Source of the DNA: Diphasiastrum complanatum
Lineage: Eukaryota > Streptophyta > Lycopodiopsida > Lycopodiales > Lycopodiaceae
Length of the DNA stretch: 64,000 nt
Direction of reading: 5' to 3'
NCBI GenBank assembly: GCA_029204225.1
Contig: CM055106.1
Coordinates: 16,036,969-16,100,968 of the forward strand
Shown: positions 43,270 through 53,238 of the stretch, piece by piece
Layout of the letters: each line of letters starts with the position of its first letter
Numbering within the stretch: the stretch's first letter is position 1
Notes under the pieces: model-generated
What the model was told of the DNA's origin: nothing
Databases searched by the model: none
The model's input: the letters and a program-made list of their open reading frames with translations, nothing else
Translations under genes and position numbers: made by a program

Positions 43270-43881
43270 CTAATCGTCAGTATTTTGACGTTTAGCTTTC
43301 ACCATTTCTCGCCATTGCTCTTCCTGCATCAAGATTCTTATGAGCTCATCAAAGGTTGGCAATCTTTCTCTTGATGCTATTCTGCTCACAAACATCTGAT
43401 AGGATTTTGCAATGCCGCACAATGCATTGTGCACCAGCTCCACATCACGTATGCACTCACCAATAGAATGCAATTCATCCGTCATTGTCTTAATTCTGGT
43501 CATATAAGTCTGAATGTGCTCTCCTTGTTCCATTTGGGCACTATTCAGCTTTTACTTCAGAAACATGATTTTTGACGGATTTGACGTCTCGAACTGCTCC
43601 TTTAGCACATCCCATGCCTGTCTGGGTGTAACAGCATCACAAATGTGAGCAATGATGTGATCCTTCACTGACAAGTTAATGAAAGTCAAAGCTTTCCTCA
43701 TCTTCTTGTCGAACACTTTGATATTCGCTTCATTTGACGGCCATCTCTCATCACCTATGATGACTTCCCACACGTCTTTCTCCATCAGTATGTTTTTCAT
43801 TTTGAATTTCAACACAACATAGTTGGAAATCCCGTCCAATTTGTTACTTTCACTCAAAATGGACTCTCCCATGTTTGTCAT
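43270..43881 (-). pseudogene. Copia gag (two frames split by a stop)
   Basis: MTNMGESILSESNKLDGISN, DVWEVIIGDERWPSNE, LSVKDHIIAHICDAVTPRQA WDVLKEQFE (UBN2-like gag). A TAA at 43,552-43,554 is followed in frame by MEQGEHIQTYMTRIKTMTDE and FVSRIASRERLPTFDELIRI. Gag ends with TDD and a stop at 43,270. Confidence 0.8.
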
Positions 43882-45061
43882 CGCAAAACTGCTTGAAACT
43901 ATTGCCGTAGGCTAAAAGCAATATGCTGAGGCCAACTGTGATGTCATAAGTTGAAAATAATGACCTGCACTTTTTTCCTTACCAAGCCACTCGTCGCTTT
44001 TCCACCAAATTGAAAGCCAAATCGGCGTCGTCTTCCGAAATGCACTTAGTCGTCAACTCCCAACTATGTGCCCAATGGAATGGTGAAATCACTTTTGTTG
44101 CACTCCGAACACTTTCTCCGCTGCAATCACTCTGTTTTGTTGTACCGTACTTGTAGGTACAGTATGGGTGCCCTTCGTTTGGAGGTTATAGCCTTTCGTT
44201 TGGGTCAAAACGGACAAAGGACCCAAAAATAGGGACTTTTCTAGTTTTTGTTGACGCTATTGGTCTGGCCTGACTGGCCGTGCGCGACAGCTCTCCTCCT
44301 CCCTGTCTACGGCTGTGCCTCCCCAAGCTGATTTTTGCCTGATCAAATTCATTTTCGGATCGATTTGGGCACGATTTGAGGCCTGGAGCAAAGTCACCCT
44401 ACTGATTCCAAGTATACAGAGTGTTCAATCATGAAATTCCGTGGAGAAACAGTGATTTTAGCTCAACTTGACAAAGTGACTTTTTTCACCTTTTACCGCA
44501 AATCTGCTAGGTTATCTGTCTACAAACAAATCTCTGACATAAACCTCAGAATCTCTCCATGGTTGATTGACAATATAATTAGCTTCCTTCCTGTCCCATT
44601 AGAGGAGTTCTCAAAATCAAAAAGGCCCTTTGTAAAGATACTTTTATTTTTTTCTTTAGTTTCGACCGTCACCAGGCCCAATCAAAATGCATAGATTTGA
44701 AATCTACGTAACGTAGTTCAAATTAACTAAAAAATGAAATGCAATATAGAATACTTTGAAATTTGTGTCCGGGCAGCATGGACGTATCCCATTGGTTTCT
44801 TCTTCCTGCCCGACACGTGCTAATCTGCCCAATGTCAATACCTCAAGTTTAATTTACTTGACTATGCTAGTTAGTATAATGAAATTTTCTAACTATACTA
44901 GTTACAGTTATAGAAATATAGTATGTATAGTTACATAAAATATGGTATACGCAGTAACTGTGACTATGTTGGCATTCACATTAGATTAAATGTGATACGA
45001 AAAATTGAAATAAAGTATCATATCAGACAGATTTTTGGCGTCCAAGCTTTGAAAATAGCAA
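43882..45061. other. No gene recognized
   Basis: Possibly the leader/LTR of the neighbouring copia element, then AT-rich DNA. No PBS-like TGGTATCAGAGC complement and no coding motif found. Confidence 0.4.
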
Positions 45062-45414
45062 TGGCAAGGAGACCCAGATCTACAATCGAGTCTGTAATTC
45101 TTTACAATGAGAAAGATGAAGCTGATAACTGGAAGCCAACAAAATATACGAAGAACTCATGGGTATTGCTGCATTCATCATCAAAAGACAATTTTCGACA
45201 AAAGAAAAGAGCAAAATTGATTTACAAATCTTATTGGAAAGCAAAAAATTTGGAGTTTAAGACAACCCTGGGAGGTCAATCTATATCAGAAGTCTTAGTA
45301 CAACATGTATATATGCATTCAGAAATCAAAGTACATGATATCAATCCTCATGATCATCAAAAATGTAATTGTAAGTATATCAAAACATATGAACTCTACA
45401 ACAATCATATGTGA
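45062..45414 (+). CDS. Unrecognized small open frame
   Basis: A possible start at 45,062 gives MARRPRSTIESVILYNEKDE, followed by a basic region (RQKKRAKLIYKSYWKAKNLE) and a His/Cys-containing end (DHQKCNCKY). 117 codons. The composition is protein-like, but I recognize no family; it may be an exon or a TE remnant. No ribosomal or promoter signal supports it. Confidence 0.25.
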
Positions 45415-45759
45415 TTTTCTTTATTGATGCTCTTCTAATTATGATTTAAATGCTTCAACATTGTTTTTTTCTTTCAGATTTATATCCATCATGCATAAGT
45501 GATGGGAGCCCGCACAATCACTTGCATGAATATTAGACGTGATTCACTCTGATGTTGGAAAGCTGCAATACAGAGGAAGAAGTCCATAGGAACTTGCAGA
45601 TTGTGGTATCTATTTTTATGAATCTTTATCTACGCCACAAACAGATAGAAGTTTTGGCAAGCTCGAAGTAATTCCATTGCCTAGTTTTCAAAGTGATGAG
45701 TGGCCTACTCCTGACAACATTGTTTCTGAATCCTTGAGATGCAAGCTACTCATTGATAT

Positions 45760-46640
45760 TAGAAACACAATTCACATGGAGGAAAGTGAGAATGCAAGTG
45801 CCTTCTTTACATGCATAAAAGAACTGAGAGACCAGCTACAATCGGTGAACCAATACGAGACGCAAAACTGGTACATACTACAATGAATGGATTGGCAAAA
45901 CCATTTTAGATGTTTTGTCAGCGATGCTGCATTGAGAGAGAGATTACCTACCTTCGAAGATCTTCATGGCATTGTGTTGCAAGAGGAACAAAAACGCAAA
46001 CTGGTGAAGTCACGTCAACCACCATTGGAAGATCAAGCAATGTTGGCCAGGGGGAAGCATAAATTCAAAAAGTGGCAAAGAAAGCTGAATGTTGATGAAG
46101 ACGATCAGGTATTGTCATCAAAAAGGAAGAAAAAAGAGAAATGCTTCTATTGTTAGAAGCCAAGCCATTGGGTGAGAGATTGTCGCGAGAAAAAGGCAAA
46201 CATCAAGAAGGAAAAAGTGAAACAACTCACCAATATTGACGAAGACGATGTCAACAACGACAATGTGAATCCTAGCACATCATTCATGATTGCACTAACT
46301 ACACAAGACTCTGTGGATAACAAATATTGGTTCGTAGACTCAAGAGCGACAAAACACATGACAAGTAACAAGTCTTGGTTCAATGATCTGAAGCTAGAGG
46401 CCAAGAATCAAGAGATTGCAATGCAAGAGGAGATCGATTCCATTAAATGCCATGATACTTGGGAGATAGTAGATGTCAGAGGGTAAGAAACCCAATGACA
46501 ACAAATGGATATACACAACAAAATACAATGCCAATGGCACCCTTGTGAAATACAAAGCAAGGCTTGTGGTAAAGAGATATAGGCTAAGTAAGGGCATTGA
46601 CTACAAGGAGACATTCGCTCTTGTGCTAAGTGGAATACTT
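45760..46640 (+). mobile_element. Copia deletion derivative, copy 1
   Basis: Gag MEESENASAFFTCIKELRDQ and FVSDAALRERLPTFEDLHGI; knuckle KCFYC(stop)KPSHWVRDC; protease KYWFVDSRATKHMTSNKSW (D-S-R instead of D-S-G). Then, with no integrase, EEIDSIKCHDTWEIVDVRG (RT N-terminus) and WIYTTKYNANGTLVKYKARL. The same truncation is present in the copy at 47,240-48,250. Confidence 0.85.
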
Positions 46641-47021
46641 TAGAAGAATAGAGAATTGTCTTGAGCTTTCCAATCTTCACTATTCTTCATTTGCATATGC
46701 TATATGTGTATTGACTGCTTCTATGTTCACAGTCGATAGTCTCATGCTTATCGAATTTGACATATGTTCGATAACTCTAGTCAAACAATTTTAGTTTCGA
46801 TACTGTCGTATCTTAATGTCCGTTAATTCAATACTGAACTTGTCTTCAAATTAATCGATAGTCGAATTACTTATGTGTTCGGACTTATTGATTGTTCTGC
46901 ACTTAATTGTGATCGAGACATTCGGAATCACTATATCACTATCACTTTAGAATGTTCGAACTTACAAATCCTAAAGGATTCTCTGTGTTGTTGTAAATCT
47001 GCTTCATGTGACCAGGCCAAG

Positions 47022-47023
<2 letters not shown>
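46641..47023. other. Spacer between two copia derivatives
   Basis: AT-rich, with no recognizable coding motif, ending in a (CT)n tract. Confidence 0.4.

Positions 47024-47099
<76 letters not shown>
47024..47099. repeat. (CT)n microsatellite
   Basis: About 76 bp of perfect CT repeats, the longest dinucleotide tract in the window. It is not preceded by the ATTAATAAA LINE 3' end. Confidence 0.92.
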
Positions 47100-47101
<2 letters not shown>

Positions 47102-47109
47102 GATCTTTT

Positions 47110-48250
47110 AAGGGTGTGTTCATATTGGTAGACCAAGTCATTGTGCATATCAACAAAGCCGTAACAACGAAAAGCACTTGGGAAGCATTCAAAACGTGGT
47201 ATCAAATGAGAACCCATCACAGATGATGTTCTTAAGGATAAAATTGAACACAATTCGCATGGAGGAAAGTGAGAATGCAAGTGCCTTCTTTACATGCATC
47301 AAGGAAGTGAGAGACCAACTACAATTGGTGAACCAATACGAGACGCAAAACTAGTACATACGCAATGAATGGATTGGCAAAACCATTTTAGATGTTTTGT
47401 CAGCGATGTTGCATTGAGAGAGAGATTACCTACCTTTGAAGATCTTCATGGCATTGTGTTGCAAGAGAAACAAAGATGCAAACTCGTGAAGTCACGTCAA
47501 CCACCATCGGAAGATCAGACAATGTTGGCCAGGGGGAAGCATAAATTCAAAAAGCGGGCAAAGAAAGCTGAATGTTGATGAAGACGATCAGGTATTGTCA
47601 TCAGAAAGGAAGAAAAGGATAAAATGCTTCTATTGTCAGAAGCCAAGCCAGTGGGTGAGAGATTGTCGCGAGAAAAAGGCAAACATCGAGAAGGGAAAAG
47701 CGAAGCAACTCACCAATATTGACGAAGACGATGTCAACAACAACAATGCGAATCCTAGCACATCATTCATGATTGCACTAACTACACAAGACTCTGTGGA
47801 TAACAAATATTGGTTCACAGACTCGAGAGCGACAAAACACATGACATGTAACAAGTCTTGGTTCAATGATCTGAAGCTAGAGACCAAGGATCAAGAGATT
47901 TGGCAAAAAGCAATGCAAGAGGAGATCGATTCCATTAAATGCCATGATACTTGGGAGATAGTAGATGTCAGAGGGTAAGAAACCCAATGACAACAAATGG
48001 ATATACACGACAAAATACAATTCCAATGGCATCCTTGTAAAACACAAAGCAAGGCTTGTGGACAGGTCGAGTAAGGGCATTGATTACAAGGAGACATTCA
48101 CTCCCGTCCTAAGTGGAATACACTTCGCATGGTGATTGCTTTGACAGCATTGTTTGGATGGAAATCTACATCAGACATAAAGTCTACTTTTTTAAATGGC
48201 AAGAGGAGGAAGTTTATATGCAGTAGCTAAGTGGCTTTGTGATTTGAGAT
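47110..48250 (+). mobile_element. Copia deletion derivative, copy 2
   Basis: Gag begins earlier than in copy 1 (KAVTTKSTWEAFKTWYQMRT, 47,150). It then matches copy 1 closely: knuckle KCFYCQKPSQWVRDC, protease KYWFTDSRATKHMTCNKSW, and the junction to WQKAMQEEIDSIKCHDTWEI. RT continues to GWKSTSDIKSTFLNGK (48,200). The same D-S-R protease change and the same missing integrase as copy 1. Confidence 0.85.
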
Positions 48251-49980
48251 GTAATAACCTATTAATTTTGATTTTGAAGTTTGCCATATTTTAGAAACCA
48301 TCTAAGATCGTACATTCCTTTAAGGACCACAAAATTTAAAAGGAATAACTCAACTGAAAAACTCTACGGTTGAATCATTTGCAGATTTTTGTACTATGTG
48401 AATAATTAAATTCAACCCATTGGTAGAGAACTTCTAATTGAATCATTATACTCAAATTTGTTTTTGATTGGGTAAATTTCCTACTCATTCTCTCACATTT
48501 CTAAATATTTCAACTTCATAAATATTAGGGTGAACCTGAATCCCTTTCAATACCTGAAGAGATTAAAAAAACTAGCGAAAGAAAACATGACCCGAAATTT
48601 TCAACTATGAAGTCAAAATTTGGGAAAATTATTGAGAACTTCACATAGTACTTATTTGTTAAAGTCAAATGTTATATGATTTATTTCAAAAATAAATTTT
48701 TGGACAACTAGGTCAGAAAGAAGAAGGTTTTTTGGAAGAAAAACTGGTGGTATGGGACGCAGGCGATTCCAAAGAAAAGAGCAGAAACTAATTTGGATCG
48801 GGTTGGCCATAGTAAGGATGTATATGGTGCCAATTACTATGGATCACAAATGGATATTTTTCTAAAGTTTGAGGTATTGGTCATGACCCTAATGGATATC
48901 ACAAATTTACAAGATTGAAAACATTGAATGCTATTTCCTTATTCTGAGAATAGATTAGTGAAATTTTTAATATAAATTAATCTGATTATGTGATTCCTTG
49001 GATGGTGATTATTATTATTAGCCGAAAACCTTGGACAATGTCACATGAAAGGTTAAGTAACTTCTATGATCGACGAAGAAAATCTTTGGATAAGTCATTC
49101 GAAGACATGTGTTGGGACATTAACCGTATTAAGGTACGTTGATACAACACACATGATGTCAATTTTTTTAAGAAACTTGTCCTTAGTCGTTGATACAACA
49201 CACATGATGTCATTTTCTTTTTGAAACTTGTACTCGGTCGCAGCTAGAGTGATATGACACCTATTGGAAACTTGTGTAGTTTCCTATCGTGTTGGCGGAA
49301 AAAATGACCTCTTTTTATTGCTCTTCTGATTAAAATCTATTTGATAATGTTGTGTCTGCGGATATCTTACCAGTCTGATGACTACAAAATCTTGGGTTAT
49401 TGTCTTGGAAGCATTGAAGGACCATTGCAAGTGTCTGATTATAGGTCCATGTGACCTTTGGTCTACCCTCCCGAGGAACGGAAAAGTTTCACACGGTTAG
49501 AGGTCCTTTATGTACACTATGATGCATTGTGACCGAAATGAATGTCATTGTCCAGTCTGCGAAAATATCTACCATAAGTGCGGATTTAGCCATTGACATC
49601 AAATCACAATGATGGACGAGTCACGAGAAGGATCATCAGTCCTTAAGAAGCCTTGTTGGTGAAGTTGATCTCCAATTGTGAAAGTGAAGATGGATTCTTC
49701 TGTTGCCAAACGCAATCCAAGCAGATTTTTTGACTATGGGATAGGCAAAGGCTGGAGTCGATTGAAAGTGGCAGGTCTTTTAGCATTCGCAACTCAATCT
49801 TGGCCTGTTGTCAGCCCACAGATGCTAGAGCCGCTTCTGAAGGAATGTGATCGAGAATAATTGGACTATGCACACGCAGGACCTGACCAGTGATTGGGTT
49901 TCAAAAGCCTTTAAACTACCTATTGCGGTGAAGCTATAAAAAGATGTTTGGATGATGCTTGAGAAGCAAAAGCTCTGAAA
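48251..49980 (+). other. Unclassified, coding-like remnants
   Basis: Short stretches look protein-coding but share no frame and match nothing I know: EPESLSIPEEIKKTSERKHD near 48,540, RLSNFYDRRRKSLDKSFEDM near 49,050 (followed by GTACGT, a good donor), LGYCLGSIEGPLQVSDYRS near 49,400 and DSSVAKRNPSRFFDYGIGKG near 49,690. This could be a decayed multi-exon gene or captured exons. Confidence 0.3.
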
Positions 49981-50600
49981 GATTACCTTGGGGTTAAAAG
50001 CCCACCCCTAGGCCAGGCTTTGCCCTCGGGTAGAGAGAGAAAATAGAGCACATACACTCAGATAGAGAGAGAAAATAGAAAAAACAATGTGTTGGAAGCA
50101 AAAACACTCATCAAACTTGATTACCATCATTCCAATATTATGTACAAAGGGGAGCACTACTCAAACAGTGCTATCTCGTGTTCTTGCAAGAGGAAATACT
50201 CTAAAATGATTGGACCCCATTGATTGCCTTCCTACATCATGATTGGACCCCTAGATTTGCACCTCTCATCATGATTGGACCTCATGATCTCCACCTTCCA
50301 ATTTGATTGAACCTCATGATGTGCATCACTAAACATGACTGGTCCACATCTAATGCACCTCTTAAAGCCTATTGACTATTCAAACTCAACATAAATGAGA
50401 TAAAATGATTACCCTACCTTCCACATGTGGGAACATGCTCCACACATGTGTGATTTCAATATGTACATGAAATTATAAAATGATCAAGCTAGATTTTGCC
50501 TATTCTTCACAATGTGGACATGAAATAATTGAAAGTGACAAAAAAAACATCTTTACATAAGGCCCTTTTGGCACTAATAGACTACAGCTATGGTAGGTGG
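49981..50600 (-). repeat. LTR-like block related to the copia derivative at 31.9 kb
   Basis: The minus strand reads TTGTACATAAT, AACACATTGTTTTTTCT and CTCTCTCTACCCGAGGG, the same order as in the LTRs at 31,921 and 34,880. The right part has four imperfect ATGATTGGACC repeats (50,206-50,300), the complement of the GGTCCAATCAT motif in those LTRs. Edges uncertain. Confidence 0.5.
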
Positions 50601-50635
50601 GCATATATATTCAAGCCTTGAAACCACAAACGTAA

Positions 50636-51092
50636 TAGGGACAATGCTAAATGTTGACAAACTAGATAGGCAAGTAAAGTATGACGTCATCTTACAATGA
50701 CAAGTCGCAATATGTACCCAAACCTTGTAGCCAAGTTATTAAGATTCAACTCATAAAATTATTCCATCTAGTTTGTTGTATTTGAATTGTTTCTTTTGCC
50801 ATCCTATCTACTAACTCAATATGCTCTTTTAACTAGGCTTTCCAACATTTGGTATCTATTCTTAGACAAATAGATAGAAACAATGGAATAGGGACAATGG
50901 TAAATGTAGACAAAAAGAATATTGAAAGTGGAATATTATGTTTGCTAGCTATGGCAGTTGGATGTATGTGCCTTGTAGCCATGGTGATAAATATGAATCT
51001 CTTAAAATTGGTCCATTTGAATTGTGGCATCTAAATTGTTTTGCTTGGTTTGTTTCTTTTGCCATCCTACGTTCTAGTCCAATGTGGTCTCT
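50636..51092 (+). repeat. Imperfect tandem duplication (two units of about 200-250 bp)
   Basis: 50,636-50,832 and 50,886-51,092 share AATAGGGACAATG, CTTGTAGCCA, TTGAATTG, TTGTTTCTTTTGCCATCCTA and CTCTT blocks in the same order with indels. They lie just upstream of the EXORDIUM-like gene. Confidence 0.6.
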
Positions 51093-51506
51093 TAAATGTT
51101 GAATGATGACTTTTCATTCTTTGCTTCTCTGGTGACTTCAAATTGTAGCTAATGTGAAAACAAAGTAAAAAAATGGTGATTTAGGGAAGGTTGTGCTATA
51201 AGATTCCAAATGAGTATTTGTGGTCTTAAAGATAGTGCACTAAGTACAAAAATAATATCAATCGAATAAGTAGCTACAAATGAATAACAAGAGAGTTTTG
51301 ATTTATAAGTAGTGGTGAAATCTTCTTAGGATGTTGTGTTTGGACTATTGCGACACATTCAAGCACAAATACAAAAGAGAGAGGTGATGGTGCACCTCAT
51401 GAAGTTCGAATCCTCCCCATAGTTGCATGACAATTTTGCAAGCGCTGTATTTGTTGTCATAGGTTCCATTAAATTGAAGGGGTGCATGATAGGAAGTAGA
51501 AAGAAT

Positions 51507-52770
51507 ATGACAACCCCTTCAATGCCATTCATAGTAGCTATAGTCAATCCAGTTTTTCTAATACACATCAGTATATTGATTTGTACGAGCCTATGCAATG
51601 TCCAAGTTGATTTACATGTAGATGTTTCTAGTGTCACTACGTTTTCTAGCTATGATTCTTTATCACGCTCCACCACTATAGAGACCCATGGATTGCCAAG
51701 CTTTGATAGATTTCATAAATCTAGCAAAGTGCTACAAAAAAAAGTCTTCCGAAACACTTCTTCAGAGGCTCTCATGATATCCAAGGCACCAACTACATTT
51801 GGATCTTGGAGGCCTCCTTTGTTGAAAATGAAAACCTTGGGAGGAAAGGTGTTGCACAAGCCAATTCATATTTGTTTCATTTGGTATGGATTATGGCCTA
51901 CAAAATCTAAAGATGTTTTGCGCACCGCAATTCTTTCCTTGACTCCAACATCTCCAATTGAGGACTTTCCCAATCTATCCCATTGGTGGAATATCGTCAC
52001 ACAATACTACTCTGATAGCTTTGGAGCTCGCGTCAACGTCAGCAATGTTGTGATTCTTGGTGGAGAGGTTGATGATCTCTACTCGCAAGGCAAATTCATT
52101 GACCCATTTGGTCCTGATCCCTTGGATATCATAAGTAGAAATCTTAAGCTTGAAAGTCAGTCAGGGCTACATGTCTTACTCACCAATGAAGATGCTATAT
52201 ACCTCCTTATGATAAGTCCAGATGTAACATTAACAAATGATGGTTTTTGTGGATTCCATGGTTTTTATTGTCTGAATAATTGGAATGTTACTCAAGAAAA
52301 AGATTGTATAGATAGCACTCTCCTTCTCTATGCTGTCCTTCCACATCCCACTCCAAAAGATGGCACCCTCAATGGGTGTGCCGTTGCCCCACCACCTTTT
52401 ATTCCGCCAAATTATATTGTTGCCAACGATGGAAGCCTAGATAGTATGGTGAATGTAATGTTGCATCAGGTGGCAGAGATTGCCACTGACCCCTTTGGAA
52501 GTTCTTGGATTTATAGCCCAAATGGGGCCTCTGAAATAGCCCATTTATGTAATTATGTGTTTAGCGGAGGCGACTATTGGTATTGTGGTTTACCTGACGC
52601 ATATGGTAGCATTGCTAGTAGTAATTCATGTGCACATACAAATTTTGGGAATTTATTAAGAGACAAAGACACTGGTGTTTCCTACAACATGTTTGGCATC
52701 AATGGCTTGAAGTTCGTTGTGCAACAACTGTGGAGTCTATCAAATGATGGATGCCAGCTCCAAAATTATG
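51507..52770 (+). CDS. EXO-CUB gene exon 1 (signal peptide and EXORDIUM domain)
   Basis: 421 codons plus 1 nt. Relative to canonical EXO (about 310 aa) the N-terminus carries an extra segment of roughly 60-70 residues between the signal and the domain. The internal CxYxC-type cysteines (FCGFHGFYC, WYCGLP) are partly family-like. Clear but diverged member. Confidence 0.85.
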
Positions 52771-53238
52771 GTCTGTAATCTTTCACCACCCACCATGATT
52801 TTACTCATTAAGCAATATAACATGGAGTATTCTCAAGCATTGTGGAACTTCCTTGTGTGTGTAGGATCGTGCTCTGCCACAACAAAATTACAAGTTCAAG
52901 AGACAGGATTTATTCAAGAGGGAATGTTCACTCAAGGCATTGGGTTGCAACGTTATGCTCCTGCAGAACATTGTGAATATATAATTCATGTGGAAAATGC
53001 CCACTCATTGACCCTCAATTTCACTACCCTACACTTGGGCTTTGATGGTCGTGACTATATCGAAGTCTACATGGGAACACAAAGAGTAAGAAAGATCATT
53101 GGAGTGCAAAAGGAAAATGTGGTGGTTCATGTGCGAGGATGTAATGCTGTTGTCAAATTCACTTCTTATACAGGAAGAAGCCCATACCCTTTATCAACTG
53201 GATTCCAAATGCTTTACAAGGCAAATATGGGCATTTGA
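51507..53238 (+). CDS. Secreted EXORDIUM-like protein with C-terminal CUB-like domain
   Basis: Join 51,507-52,770 and 52,865-53,238, 545 aa. An ATG at 51,507 starts a hydrophobic signal (MTTPSMPFIVAIVNPVFLIH...); the frame is open upstream to 51,423 but a signal peptide favours 51,507 or 51,522. Residues about 110-420 match the PHI-1/EXORDIUM family: HICFIWYGLW, NLSHWWNIVTQYY, VVILGGEVDDLYSQGKF, DVTLTNDGFCGFHG, GVSYNMFGINGLKFVVQQLW. A 94-nt intron (GT 52,771, AG 52,864) joins NYG to GSCSATT in frame. The last 120 residues look like a CUB domain: AEHCEYIIHVENAHSLTLNF, DGRDYIEVYMGTQRVR, GFQMLYKA. EXO proteins are apoplastic and growth-related. A TATA-like TTATAAGTA lies at 51,303. Unspliced, the first frame stops at 52,778. 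Confidence 0.8.
52865..53238 (+). CDS. EXO-CUB gene exon 2 (CUB-like domain)
   Basis: Begins after TTGTGTGTGTAG. 2 nt complete Gly, then SCSATTKLQVQETGFIQEGM, CEYIIHV, a DYIEVY strand, VVHVRGCNAVVKFTSY and GFQMLYKANMGI-stop. The Cys spacing, the D-Y-[IL]-E-[VI]-Y motif and the terminal G-F-x-x-x-Y fit CUB. The exon could be an unrelated jelly-roll beta-sandwich; the CUB call is by motif only. Confidence 0.7.

Larger units (their letters stand above)
41137..43881 (-). mobile_element. Ty1/copia element, gag to mid-RT, little damaged
   Basis: On the minus strand: gag from ATG 43,881 (MTNMGESILSESNKLDGISN; stop at 43,552), gag continuation 43,533-43,270, knuckle CFHCGKKGHWKSEC (near 43,150), protease-integrase ORF 43,011-42,043, and RT ORF 41,566-41,140. 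The RT ends at GLKQAPRAWY before YVDD, at the junction with the plus-strand copia fragment. No LTR with a PBS could be identified to the right. Confidence 0.85.

Noticed and set aside
52717-53238. CUB-like frame as an independent small gene
   Set aside because: Its 5' codons overlap the EXO exon in another frame, it has no signal peptide, and a phase-correct splice joins it to EXO.
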